Both the position numbers and the translations under genes were made by a program. Below are positions 1 to 11,088 of a stretch of 64,000 nucleotides of DNA, piece by piece. Source of the DNA: Hyphodiscus hymeniophilus (Eukaryota > Ascomycota > Leotiomycetes > Helotiales > Hyphodiscaceae); assembly GCA_016508695.1 (NCBI GenBank), contig VNKQ01000005.1:868001-932000 (forward strand), in the 5' to 3' direction. The notes below the pieces were generated by a model that ran no database searches, was not told the DNA's origin, and saw only the letters and a program-made list of their open reading frames with translations. Every line of letters begins with the position of its first letter. Positions within the stretch are counted from its first letter, which is position 1.

Positions 1-224
1 TTCGTACGCTGCAGTGCTCTAGAGATCGCCAGGTTTGTCTTCATCTCATCATCGTCTTCTTCTTCGGCAGAGTCGAACATGGTACTGTCAGAACTCATTC
101 GAGGTTGCCCTCCCTCACTTGATGCAACTCCTGAGCTCTTCCGCTCTTGCGGTCCTTCCATTGCCTTATTCTCTTGCGTTTTCCTCAATGCCCCAGTGGA
201 CATCTTCTTCCTGAGTGCCTTCAT
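1..224 (-). CDS. Unidentified protein, N-terminal fragment (runs off the left edge)
   Basis: On the minus strand an ATG at 224-222 opens a frame that stays open to the window edge (about 74 codons). An in-frame TGA lies a short way upstream of this ATG, so it is the first possible start in that frame. The visible part is hydrophilic: a basic N-terminus (KALRKKMSTGALRK), a Ser/Glu-rich stretch, then an acidic run (EEEDDDE) followed by NLAISRALQR. I do not recognise a family. The biased, non-repetitive composition and the frame open to the edge argue for a real gene. A splice acceptor just before the ATG cannot be excluded, so the start is uncertain. Confidence 0.45.
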   Translation of the reverse strand, partial: MKALRKKMSTGALRKTQENKAMEGPQERKSSGVASSEGGQPRMSSDSTMFDSAEEEDDDEMKTNLAISRALQRT

Positions 225-3123
225 GTTGTTGGTGAGCAAGTTGCTCACAAGCTCGTGCGAAAGTCAAGGCGTTAAGACGGTTATATCGATAGCATCGCGT
301 CCCGAGGGGATCTTTGTTGATTTGAGGGATGATGCGTAAAGCTAGGTGGATGGGTTGCAATTGCGAAGCTCGAGATGGAAAGCAAGGTGTAGCAAAGAGA
401 GTTGAAGGGTGATTGAGAGATGATGGAGGTGACATTCAGCAATTGAATTGTTTTGAGATTTACTTGGCATGTGCGGAGTTACTCTTATTGATGTTTGTAT
501 ATTCTCCTCCTTTTCGCAGAATCCCCTGCTGAAGCCTTCACGAAAAACGTCACCAAAACAGCATGATTCAATGTTTTTGCATGGTCTTTGATGCATTGAA
601 TACCCCGTATCCCCAAGAAGTCCTCTCTATCGAATAACATATTAGATATATGCTTTTATTGAGTGTTCATACTGTCTTGAAAGTTTCGATCTGAAGAATC
701 GAGTGCAATCGTCGTCTTAGGGTTGAAAACCACCAAAAACAACGCCAAGTGGGGCGATATCGAGAAAGCACTAAGGAAGCGAGCACGTGCTACCCCATCA
801 AAATATTGCAGAGTTAATGGCGACGATGGACGGATCCAAACATAGTATTGGTTTGTCTCCTGTCATCTTCGAAAGGACTTTCTTATGCTGGTGCTGACTA
901 GGGGTCATATGGAAGATCAAGATGGACCGGCAAACTCAAACTTGCTCTTGAGGGAGTCGCCCCCTTTCATGGATGCTTGGCCATGAATGTCAACAAAGTT
1001 CAAACCATTCCGACAACTTTCGTTCTGAATAGTCTTGCTTCAGGACCCGCCTCGTTTATCATCTCAATCCTTCAATTTGTTTGAGTAATTTGGACTGGAT
1101 GTGATAGCTGGCGGGGTTTTGTGAATTTTAACTGTCTTTGTGGCCATGATTCCACTGCTAATGAATTAGGCCAGCCAGAGTAGCGAGCCCAAAACTGTGC
1201 CAGGATCTAGAATCGTAGGAAACTCCAACAGACAGACATACAAGACATTTTGTGAACTTTTGTGGCGCTTAGAGACGTTGCTAATAACTCGTGGAAGAAG
1301 AAGTCTTCTTTGATGAGCTGCCCAACTTGCTCAAGTGAAAGGGTCACGAGACATGAGTTTCTACCTGACAGCAAGTGTATTTCAGGTAGCTTTTGCCCCC
1401 AGAAGGAGTGATTTCTAAACAAGCATATTACATCCATTATCGATGAGTAGACACGCGTCGTCGGAGAAAGAGGTTGTGCTTTGGGAGAAGTGTTCTTGGC
1501 GAAAGGGTCATGTCTGATAAGAAGTGGTGATGGAGTGGAAGCCTTGATTGAATACGATTGTTGTACTTATGGAGAAGGGTTGGTTTGTTATAAAAGATGT
1601 ATATTGTTAAAAAGGTTTGCTGATGGTGTTACTGGCCACTGAAAAGGGATCCAGCTTGACAAGATGTGGTTCTCTAGGGCAAGCGCCAATTTGTTGAGAG
1701 TATTATTGAAGAAGCTATACGAAGTAAGGCTGCATTTGAGAATAGATATTTCTTGATAAGAAAGTGGCGATTGCCCACGTATATTGCTAGCAAGAGATGG
1801 TTAGGGAGAAAGATAATTTCTCCAGTCAGGTGTCCTTGAAAAAACATAATTATTTTCTCCAGAAAATGGGTCTTGCTGATTGAGGTGTCCGGTGCAGGCA
1901 AGATGTTTGCTGAGAGAGAATTCCTGAACAACGTTCCGCCGCTCTTTCCAGAAGTATTTTTGGGTCTGAGAGGAAGTTACAACCGCATATCCAGAACGAA
2001 GCAAGTACCCATGGAGAATGAAGCATGTCCTCTGTAGAATGTGTGAAGTGAAGAGATCACCTTCATGGAAAGATTCTATAAGAGACCCCCGAGTTTCTGG
2101 TAATCAGAAGAATATGCCTGCACCGCAGCCACTTATTCGGATTTCCTATGAAATCAGGAGTCGTGAGCCATACTTGTTCACTAGCATTGTCTATTCAGAA
2201 AGAAAGATTCATGAACCCAAGCCAGCCTACAGGACCCTCCTCGTTCAAGAGATCTCAATGACCTGGGCTTGATTCCTGATTGCATACAAATTGTCCTGAT
2301 GTCAAACTTCTTAGGAAGACAACCCAATTACTGCATGATCTGGGGGATCCGGATGCGCACCAAAGCTCTCGCACGGCATTTTCCTCACATGATACCTACT
2401 CAGTCAGTGTCTAAACAGCTTGATCGATAGTGCCGCTGCTTACAATCCCAATTTACTGTTATAGAGACTCTTGATTTGTGGTAGGAAAACGATTTACCGA
2501 TGTGTGAAACAGTGATCCATTTCTTTTGTCCTCCAAAACGATTGTATTGGACATTGTGTCCACCTCTGTGGAAGCCGTGCTGGCGAAACGGACAGTCTGT
2601 TCTGTCAACGGGATGGAACGATATACCAGCCAGAAAGATTCCTTTGTTTGCCACTTGGAAGTTAAGACATGGATGAAGTAGTCCTTAGCATTGGGTTTGT
2701 ACCGGACTCAGTCGCTGAACTAGGATATACATCATCTGATTATTGTTCAAAGAAGCTTGAAACTTCCAGGTCAAGAATTTAACAGCCGGCTGGAAATCAC
2801 TAAGGGAGGGCAGTACGGATTATTAATCATCTTGGTCTCTGTTACAAGATGTGTATCATTATCTCGCAAATGCTATCTAGAAAGCTGGATTTCAAGCCGA
2901 GCTCACAGCAAAATCTAGCACAATCTAGAGCTATAATGCTCGATCTCCACATACTCTCACGGATTGATCCTCATCCAGATCTCAGAACGCCTCCAATGCA
3001 AAACGTAGCATCGATCCCCAGCGCTAACTCTCGACAAGTTCCTTTTAATACCTCGCTATGCCAAATCAAAACGCCAGTTCGCCCAATTCCCAACCATATG
3101 GACATCTAAATCATATGAATCAT
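225..3123. other. Gene-poor stretch upstream of the left-edge gene and downstream of RRN3
   Basis: About 2.9 kb with only short, overlapping open frames on both strands (none above about 90 codons) and no domain I recognise. I found no long terminal or inverted repeats by eye. It could hold a promoter, a non-coding transcript or an old decayed element, but nothing in the sequence lets me choose between these. Confidence 0.5.
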
Positions 3124-5190
3124 TCATTCATCACCATCTTCATCAGTAGCTGTATCCTCCTCAACCTCAACATCCTCGTCTTCATCCTCATCACCGCTCT
3201 CATCATCGTCCTCTTTTCCATCAAGACCCGGTATGCCTTTCCATTGCACATAATCAGGATCGACCCAGCGCCTACTAACAGGAAGCTGGTAAGGGTCGAA
3301 TGGGAAGTAACCATCCAGTTGATGCCAGCTCTCACTATTCCCACCATTTCCAGTATCTCTCAATGCGCCGTTGCTCCTTCCAGACGCAAACTGACTCAAT
3401 CTGATGCGCTTGTTCGTCTCGAGAAGTGAATAAACATACATGAATCGCAGATGTCTTGCGATCTTGGCAAACTCTGAAACAATTGGAGGCGAGCAGATTT
3501 TTAGCGGGTTGAGCTTTGAGTAAATTGTTCGGGATAACGTATCCTTGATTCCTGGCGTCCAATTCAGATCTCCGGCTGGGAAGGAATCGTCGTTTTCGTC
3601 GAGGACTTCATCGGAGGCGAGGAGATCGCGCCAGCGGAAGCAGAAAATGTAGAGAAGGGCTTGCGTCATTGCGTAGAAGGTGCTGTAGCGTTGGAGGTCC
3701 GGACCACGGCATGTGGGTTCGTTTTCCGCGCGTATGTGATCGAGATGGCTGCCAATGAGTTCGAAGACTGTGCGAACTACATGCGCTGGTACGTGTGCAC
3801 CTCGAGCGACAAAGCTGGCCAGATATGATGAGGACGATTGTCGGAGAATGGCAGGTCTCCCGGATTGAAAGGCCAGCTGAACACAAGTTCCTGCGAATTG
3901 GTCCACGAGATGTTCTGCTTTTTGCGCGAAATGGAAAAGCAAGAATTGTGCATGCCGAGAGTGGTAGGTAGGAAGTATGATGTGTGTGAAATGGCCAAGT
4001 AGAGTCTCGAACATTGATGCTGCTTCGAGGCTGTGAGGATCTGAGAAGTATGGATCATAAATGGTGAATAAAAGGTCTAGTATAGCATCCATCTTTTCGA
4101 CATTGCCTTGGACTTCTCTAATTCGTTTCGAGTCGTTATCGAGGGATTCGTCACTGGTGACCGAGTCTGCATCACTGTCCGAATCTTCGCCGTCCAAGTC
4201 TACCTCTCTTGTTGGTTGCAGAGTAAGAGCTTGCACAATGGCGGCACCAACTCCGTCATCCAAATCGTCTAGATCCACCTGCATTTGTACATCGATTTTG
4301 ACAAGACGATCTGTAATAAGAGCGAATATATCGGATTTGAGTTCGGGAGCATATTCGGTGAGGCGGGTGAGATTTTCGATGTAAACGACATGAACCTTCT
4401 TAGGATCGTCGGAGGAAGGGAATTTAGAAGAAATTATTGGTGAGAGGGTGCTACTAGCGGAAGGTATGAGACGAAGTAGGTATTTCAGCGCAACATGGAT
4501 TCTGGAGGTGAGCTGTTCTCGGTTGACAGTCGGGTAGCCACGGAGACGGCCACTGGACATCCGTACTAGATAGAGTCAGTGGATGTATGGAACATGCAGT
4601 GAAGAGACTTTACCTCCGGAGAAGTTCCCCACAAGCATACCAAGCACTGAGCCGACATACAGGCCCTGCGCACTAGCCAGGCTTCCAAGGAACTGAACAT
4701 AGGCCTTGACGAACCCCTCATCTCTTCCCATCCATTCGCAAGCAAGCATGGCGCCGACCAGTCCTGAACAACCTCGATTTAACAAGGCAGCATTACTAGA
4801 GAGCGCTAGCAGATATTGTCTGATATCGCCCTGATCTTCTCTCTCGTCGTCTTCCTTTCGCGGCGCAAAGATATCCTTGATAATATCATAGCCCTCACTA
4901 TCTCCTCTGCCATGCGCGTCGATCGCTCTCTTGACCTCTCCTCTCACCGACTCTAAGCTTCTCAACTTTGGACTATATTCCTCCATGACCTTCTCCTCGA
5001 CATCAGGATTGAATGTGACTCTTGGTCTCTTGACCGGACTGCAGGGTGCTGAAAGTATATCTGAGTCTAAGCCAGCATCTTCGCGCTTTCGAATTGTGCC
5101 TGAGAGGGTCGATCTTCTTAGGAGGGGTTTCGTGGGCTTTGGATTTTGTGCAGGCAGGCCAGACGGCGATTGAGCGACAAGTGACACCAT
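3124..5190 (-). CDS. RRN3: RNA polymerase I-specific transcription initiation factor Rrn3
   Basis: Rrn3 bridges RNA polymerase I to the promoter-bound core factor and is needed to start rRNA transcription in the nucleolus. Two exons: 5190-4614 and 4565-3124, joined across a 48 bp GT-AG intron (4613-4566). The phase-1 junction gives a continuous frame of about 672 aa. The N-terminus contains a basic patch and KRPRVTFNPDVEEKVMEEY. It is followed by the helical HEAT-like body typical of Rrn3, including the DKV-type stretch with LTEYAPELKSDIFALITDRL. The C-terminus is a very acidic tail (about 35 residues rich in D/E), usual for fungal members. The start is the ATG that opens MVSLVAQSPSG. An upstream in-frame extension exists but looks like leader. 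Length and order fit the family; identification rests on recalled sequence similarity. Confidence 0.93.
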
Positions 5191-5873
5191 GATCTTGACG
5201 CTGCTCGCCCTTATTGTGGTCTGTGAGTCGAGCGATAAGTTGAGTTTCCGAGTTTTGTGCAAACTATTGCAAACAACTTTTATTCCTGGACGGTCCGTGC
5301 ACCACACTAAGCAGCATTTGGTGGAGGCAGACGCTTGCCTGGCCTACCAGCCCTGCTTTGCTCGCTCGCTCATAAACAGATCGATCGTTCAAGAGGAAAT
5401 TATCTGGAAGGACAGTCACGTATTGTTTAATCAGTAACGCAGCTTAGTGGGAGTGGCAGTTTAGAATAAACCATTATTAATAGCGAACACATCGACCTCT
5501 ACGCAGCCTCACAGCACCTGCAATCACATTCACAGATCTTCTCAAACTATGCTCGAAATTACAAGCAATTGGTAGGTACTGTTTATCCTACATCCATACT
5601 GTTGTTCCTACACTCCTGATCTTCCATGATCCTTGAGCTGAACCAGATGCCCTCAAGAGCAAAGAAATCTAACGATTAAAGACCACCCCATACTTTTGGC
5701 CTGTCCGTCATGTACACAGCAAAGTAGGTATCTCAGATCCATCCCATCCATGTCCCATGTCCACGTTCAAATCCTCCAACACCATTGACCATTAATACAC
5801 TCCCGGAAAATATCCATCTCAAATGCAGCTGACACCTTTACGCCCTGGCGTTGTAAGGGAAACATTCCGTTGT
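5191..5873. other. Intergenic: RRN3 promoter side and hapC 3' flank
   Basis: No convincing coding frame. A short plus-strand frame at 5189-5437 overlaps the RRN3 leader and looks like chance. The segment must hold the RRN3 promoter and the 3' end of the hapC transcript; no specific site stands out. Confidence 0.5.
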
Positions 5874-6918
5874 CTAGGAGTAATCGTTGCCAGTCGCTCC
5901 ATTGTGGGTTTGGCCCGAGTACAGGCTTCCATATCCAGCTTCGTGCTCGCCTTCAGCTTGTTGACCACCGAGAATGTTATTGGCTCCTTCGGCTCCGCTT
6001 TGGAAAGCCGTCGACGAGGTCGCATTTGGGCCTCCCCCTGAGCCACCTGCAGCAGCTCCTCCAAAGCCACCTTGACTTCCAGGTCGTTGCTCACCACGGG
6101 CTGATTGAGTCTTTGAGAAAGTTAGCCAGAGTTCATCTGACCGTCACGACTCATAGAAGACTTACTTCTCGATACTTTGAGAGATAGATTTTCAAAGCCT
6201 CTGCGTAGTTCTCGAAACCCAACGAAGTCATGGCAAACAAAATGTCTTCTCCATTGACAGTCTTCCTCTTCTCTTGGTGACACTTTTCCGAAGCTATAAT
6301 GGGGCCGTAAGCATACAAACAGTTTGTTTCATCCAACCTGGTACATGCCTTCGCTTGTGATGAATGAGATGAACTCGCTGACGCATTCTTGCATGCACTC
6401 TTTGGCCTCTTTTGCGATTTTGGCATTTTCTGGAAGGGCGATCTTCATGATCCGGGCGACTGGGGCAAAGTTACGAATGTTAGCGTCGGATCCATGATCT
6501 CTCTTATTCTCAGAAGCGCGGCCTGTCGAATCTGGAGAAGGAGACGAGGAAGCGTGGGACATGATAGGGCGTGTGACCGCGGTGACACGACCACAGGTCA
6601 AGCGTTTGCGCTCTGAGCTCGATGACTGGCCAATTGTAGAACATGCGCGTGTAATTGATGCGATGTTGGAAGCGATGCCAGTCACAGCGAGCCTCAACAT
6701 GCAACGGAGAATATACTTTGTGCGCGCAAATCAGGAAGGAGGGAGCGGAGAGTGGAAGACTAACCATTTGCTATTGGAAGCCATCTGTCTTGCTCTTTGA
6801 CTTCGAATTCGTATGCCAGCCCGGAGGCGGCGTGTGGGTCGTTAGGATCGTTCATATGCGCATCTGGATCTTCAGGAGACACAGGAGACTGTGCATCCTT
6901 CGCTGGGGAAGCCGACAT
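5874..6918 (-). CDS. hapC: CCAAT-binding complex subunit HapC (NF-YB/Hap3)
   Basis: This is the histone-fold subunit that pairs with HapE and HapB to bind CCAAT promoter boxes. Four exons: 6918-6765, 6459-6349, 6293-6166 and 6110-5874, giving 209 aa. Exon 1 ends in [12 protein letters not shown], the conserved start of the NF-YB core. Exon 2 supplies [17 protein letters not shown] and the [13 protein letters not shown] helix. Exon 3 gives [20 protein letters not shown] and the [14 protein letters not shown] end of the fold. The tail is Gly/Gln-rich. Intron 1 is long (305 bp, 6764-6460) with a CTAAC branch and CCCCAG acceptor. Intron 2 (6348-6294) is a GC-AG intron, forced by the invariant SEASEKC junction. 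Intron 3 (6165-6111) is ordinary. An ATG inside intron 1 (6562) is in frame with exon 2 and would give a protein lacking the QDRWLPIAN segment, so a start there is probably wrong. Confidence 0.95.
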
Positions 6919-7518
6919 AATTGTATTTGGCTACCTGCAGGTAGCGGATGGCGGCTTTCTGAAATTTCCTTGGATGGCCACGTTGTTGTGTCCTACGTGG
7001 TTTTCGCAAGCCTTGCCGTGATGCGATTCCGCTGATAATGCGCCGTGGATCCTGGGATTACAGCCGACTATGCTCAGTTCAGACTATCTAGATCTGGTGG
7101 ATGACCGCAAGAAGGATTGACTAATGCAAGCTTTACACCGTCTCTTGGACTCGGGGCTCGTACTCGAGATCGATGGCGAGATTCAAGTCGTCGAGCGATG
7201 GGCTGCAGGTGGCTAGGGACGCTGCAGGACTGCGTCACGGATTAGAGACGCAGCAGTAGAGTGGGAATGGGAAGCAGGGCTCACTACCGGAAGATTATGA
7301 GATGGTTCAGATGTGCAATGCGCCGCCTTGTGTTTAGAAGAAAAGGTCGGAATTGTGGTCGCAGGAAGGCGTCGTAGGTAGGTGCATTAGCTGGATGCAA
7401 TTATTTCAGAAGACGTGGGGTCCTGCGCAAGTGGTATTCTGGGTGGACGGGAAGAAGAGGTTGGTGGTTGAATGCAGTCGTCGTTCTGGGTGTGGTGGTG
7501 CAGCTTAGCAGCAAGCTT

Positions 7519-7750
7519 ACTACTACTACTACTACTGTACAGTACTGTCCGGAGGAAGCAGATACGCGGCGTGCGAGGCTTGCAATTTGCAATTGTTGCT
7601 GAAGAGTCGGTGAAGCGGATGGAGAGATGCTAGCTAGCTAGGTAGTAGGTAGCTAGTAGACCTCGAATTGTGATTTGCAATTGCGCGTGTCTCTGCGTGT
7701 CTCTGCGTGTATCTTCGCGTGTATATTTGCAACGGGACGTACAGTACTGT
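7519..7750. repeat. Low-complexity block of short tandem repeats
   Basis: Three kinds of short repeat follow one another. They are a TAC microsatellite (about 7519-7536), a CTAG/GTAG-rich run (about 7628-7660), and three imperfect copies of a CTCTGCGTGT-like unit (about 7684-7725). Two GTACAGTACTGT palindromes (about 7538-7548 and 7739-7749) flank or border the block. Confidence 0.7.
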
Positions 7751-7808
7751 AACACGATGCATGCAACAGAGGAAGCTCGCCTCGCTCGTCTTTGTTGATT
7801 GTTTGCGG

Positions 7809-8011
7809 ATTGGCCTCGTCGGCTCGGCGTGAAGGAATATGACTGGTGGGCTCTCCGTCGCGCTCAGGTACCATCAGCCTTGCGAATAACGGATATTGGA
7901 CTCCCCAATGGAAAAATGAAGCTGGAGAATTGACCACGATTGGTTCGCCCGCTTGTTGCGAGAAATTGGAGGATTGTTGTTGGGCGAAAAAGCTGGAAAT
8001 CCTGTGCCAAT
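7809..8011. promoter_or_regulatory. Cluster of six CCAAT boxes upstream of hapC
   Basis: CCAAT pentamers, on either strand, occur at 7809-7813, 7895-7899, 7905-7909, 7939-7943, 7965-7969 and 8007-8011. Chance predicts about 0.4 in 200 bp of unbiased sequence. They lie 0.9-1.1 kb upstream of the hapC start codon. The encoded protein is a subunit of the complex that binds this motif, so autoregulation is a natural reading, but binding is inferred only. Confidence 0.5.
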
Positions 8012-9150
8012 GAAAGACCTCTTGGGGAGGGATGGGCCGATGAGGACGGCTGGGGCGGCTGGAGACGGGGTCGGGCTGAATTCAGCTGCATCGCATTAGA
8101 TTCCTCACATCACCTGGCAGCCTGCCTTTGCTTCGTCAGGACATCGAGAGAATGGAAGACAGGGACCCGAGAGCACAGTATTTTACAATCTGCAATCTAC
8201 AATTTGAAAGATGAAATCAGCGAAATACCGCTCAGTGGGTGTGAGAATAGCCATTTCGCCGTACCAACTTCTATCTATCTGGTTTATATACTCTACCTAC
8301 CTTACTTGGGCATGAAAAAAAGAAAGGAGCTGGTCATGCTACAGAACCAGCATCTCGACGATTGAGACTCAACCGATTTTGAAATTGCCCGTGCGTATAT
8401 TCCTGATATTAGACAAACACATCCGCTGCTATCCGTGGGGCTTTTTGCTTCTTCTGACTCTCAATTGATATACGGTCTCGTGTTGGACTCGGGTAATCAG
8501 AGAGTCACCCGTACTTTGGAAGTCGCCGGAAATTCTACGAGACATTAAAAATCACATTCATCCGTATTTTCACGAGCAGCTAATCAAGAACACTTAGATC
8601 TTCCAATCCGCGTTCTCCTACTTGCTCCCCGGATTGCTCAGAGCTTTCTTGCCGTTGACACAGGATTCGATACCAACATCTTCCCACCCCACTCCCCACC
8701 ACGCATGCAAGAGCAGGGTTTCTCGTCAGCCTGATGATGGTTTGACAACACACACGCGAACCGTCGTCCATAAACTGCTCGTGGCCTCTCAATTTACTCC
8801 GCCCTCTTTGATTGGGCATCAACAGGGCTTCCCCAAACGCAAGAGCCGCCGTCCAATGATGGCGAGCCTCACTTGACTGGCTGTACAACGCATCAAGAGT
8901 CCCAGAGATCTGGATAATACACCATTTGGGTATGACGTCGTACAGAGATGCGTAAAGTTTCAAAGTAGCTCGACAGCGAGTACGTCGTGCCGCCTTGGAA
9001 TGTCTAGAGATTTGGGCATGAACGCTGCTGAGCCGGGTGTCATGTCTCTGCTTCCCAGACGCATGGAAAAACTCCAAATCGAATACTTTCATATGCTGAC
9101 CGCCTTTTTACCCATACTCCAGATATTGCGCTCTCCATCCTGACGTAACT

Positions 9151-9697
9151 TTATGCCCCAGCCGTTGAACCCTGGCTCATTGCTGCACAACCTGAATATT
9201 GTTCTTCTTCTGCTTCAGAATCAGCTAATGTTCTAAACTCTCGATCCAAACCACGAACCTTCCACTTCTCCATCTCCGTCTGCTTTCCATTATACTGCTT
9301 GACCAAGTCCTCTAGCACCTTCCGGAGACCATCCGAATTCGTCTTAAGAGCTGGAACAACATCCTTCACCGTCCGCTCAACTAGAACACCGTTTATCATC
9401 CGGAAGCATTTCCTATCACCCGAAAGAGGTTCGAGGGTCTCGAGAACGAGCCTGTGGATACAGCAGCGGTGAGCAGGCGTGAAGCGGTGAGTTGTGGGGT
9501 TTGACTTGGTAGAGAAAAGCTGGGAATGGGCCATTGACGCTCCCGAAACCGCAGATAGGACGAAAGACTCACTTGTGCTCTTCTGCTTCCGTCTCGACGT
9601 CTCCGATCTTTTGGGCGATTTGTTGAAGGTTGTTCTTGAAGGTGCTGTATTGATTCTGCAGCTCCTGCTGCTTTCGCGCAGTGATCTGTTGCGCCAT
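9151..9697 (-). CDS. GIM4: Prefoldin subunit 2 (Gim4)
   Basis: This is a beta-type subunit of the prefoldin hexamer, which hands unfolded actin and tubulin to the CCT chaperonin in the cytosol. Exon 1 (9697-9573) and exon 2 (9451-9151) join across a 121 bp GT-AG intron (9572-9452), giving 141 aa. The frame starts MAQQITARKQQELQNQYSTF, a classic beta-prefoldin first helix with the Q-x3-Y-x7-L pattern. It is followed by EEHKLVLETLEPL, the beta-hairpin segment KCFRMINGVLVERTVKDVVP, and the second coiled-coil helix ending in KQTEMEKWK. The C-terminal tail is short and acidic. Length fits the family. Confidence 0.95.
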
Positions 9698-10324
9698 GGC
9701 GACGATGGAGAGCACACTCAAGGGACTGGGAGGTAGAATTGGAGAATATGTCAACGTCGAAAGGTACCTCAGGTACCAAATCACACAGCAGACAAAGCAC
9801 AGCCAAAAAGCCTTATCTACACGTGATCTGGAATCAAGCTAAGTGCACTGTTCGAGAACGAGAGGAACCTCAAGTTCTTCAATAGAAGGAAGCGCTTTTC
9901 TCTGCAGAGTCTCTTGCGCGATCAATTTCTCCATTAACAGAGCCTGACCTCTAGTGTTACTTGTAAAGAGCCTTTTCTTTCTCTAGTTGCGGATTTAACA
10001 TTCATATGACCATGGTACCCTTGGTAGCTCGATGCTCTGCTCGCGGTTCCCATCGCAGTACGAGAGTATGCTGATGAACATTCCAAGATTTTCATCGTGC
10101 TCTGGTAGGTATGACAATCCCGACAGCTAATTGGCGATAAGGAAATAGGCTAAGGTAGCTTTCATCGTGAACTGATGGCGAAGACTGAACTGATGACTAA
10201 GCGAAATCAAGCTGCACCTGTGCTCAGGTCAGAATATTGTCTGTATGAGATGTATGACCAATACTTCCCAGCCTCGCAAACCCACGAGAAAAAGACCAAT
10301 CGATCCACAACCAGCTTTCCCAAA
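9698..10324. other. Divergent promoter between prefoldin 2 and CMC2
   Basis: 627 bp between two start codons on opposite strands. An open frame at 10175 runs into the CMC2 coding sequence in frame. The family start (MHPHL) lies further in, so the upstream part is taken as leader. No specific element was recognised. Confidence 0.5.
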
Positions 10325-10626
10325 ATGCATCCCCATCTTCATACCAAAGACAACAAAGCCTGCGAAGAGGTGATGGATGTTCTAGATGCTTGCCACGCAC
10401 GAGGCTTCCTGTGGAAATCAATGGGCATGGTCAGTATCCTGGTCTTTTGAATTCGTGCTCCCAGCAGGAATGAAGCTGATTTTTAAAGTGCAATGATGCG
10501 AAGACTGCCGTTAATAAATGCCTTCGAGCACAACGACTTGAACGAACCAGGCTGAATCGAGAGGCGGCCAAGATTAAGAGGGAGCAGATTAAGGAGAAGT
10601 GGGCAGAGATTGATACCAATTCTTGA
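10325..10626 (+). CDS. CMC2: Cytochrome c oxidase assembly protein Cmc2
   Basis: This is a small twin CX9C protein of the mitochondrial intermembrane space, imported by the Mia40 route and needed for normal cytochrome oxidase assembly. Exon 1 (10325-10429) and exon 2 (10489-10626) flank a 59 bp GT-AG intron, giving 80 aa. The family start MHPHL is present. The two CX9C motifs are C13/C23 and C36/C46, the second created by splicing. The C-terminus is a basic helix ([16 protein letters not shown]). Longer N-terminal readings from the upstream in-frame ATG at 10175 do not match the family and were rejected. Confidence 0.93.
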
Positions 10627-11088
10627 TTGATGGAAAGCTGTTTGCTGACTCAGGCTTTGGGAAGGCTTCTGCAAGGAGGATAGCATTGGGCTCACGGTCT
10701 ACAATCCGCCAAGCTTCTGAAGGAACTGGCTGGGTCTCTGGGAGGCATTCACATGAGGAGTTCCACAAAATGCAAAGCATTGGAACATGGCAGAGGCGTT
10801 TTCGGATATTGACCCACAGCGACGGGAGTTTTGGGCTGGGATGTACAATACGAGAGCTGATGGCTATCACTCTAATCCAATCGCAACTGGTCTAAAGTCA
10901 ATGGGAAAAGCTTCATGACGTTCTGATTAGGTACTTGCAAATACTCAATGATCAATCTGGAAGCCTTTCTGAGAGTGAGCGGCACTACACAAAGAAGGAC
11001 TCCGCAAACACAGAAGGATTAGCAAGCCCCTAGCAACTGCCTTCAATCATTACCATCCTCCATACCAACAGTTCATCTGATTTTACAC
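10627..11088. other. Convergent 3' region between CMC2 and the TMEM14 gene
   Basis: 462 bp between two stop codons. It holds only short shadow frames. It must carry both transcript ends; no terminator-like structure is evident by eye. Confidence 0.5.

Larger units (their letters stand above)
6919..9150. other. Long upstream region of hapC
   Basis: 2.2 kb between the hapC start and the prefoldin 2 stop. It contains a low-complexity block near 7.5-7.75 kb and a cluster of CCAAT boxes at 7.8-8.0 kb, both listed separately. A minus-strand frame of 170 codons (8580-9092) and a plus-strand frame of 141 codons (7940-8365) show no recognisable domain and look like chance. A long leader with upstream ORFs, or a separate non-coding transcript, is possible. 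Confidence 0.5.

Noticed and set aside
1207..2654. Possible decayed transposon or gene remnants in short frames
   Set aside because: None of the short frames matched a transposase, reverse transcriptase or other family that I recognise, and no terminal repeats were found by eye.
6329..6700. HapC starting at the ATG 6562 (or further upstream in the same frame)
   Set aside because: This reading lacks the conserved QDRWLPIAN segment, which is found intact upstream at about 6795-6765 and is joined by a well-formed intron.
7940..8365. 141-codon plus-strand frame in the hapC upstream region
   Set aside because: Overlaps the CCAAT cluster, is Trp/Gly/Arg-rich at random, and shows no family resemblance.
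8580..9092. 170-codon minus-strand frame between hapC and prefoldin 2
   Set aside because: No recognisable domain, composition unlike the real proteins here, no supporting splice or context signal.
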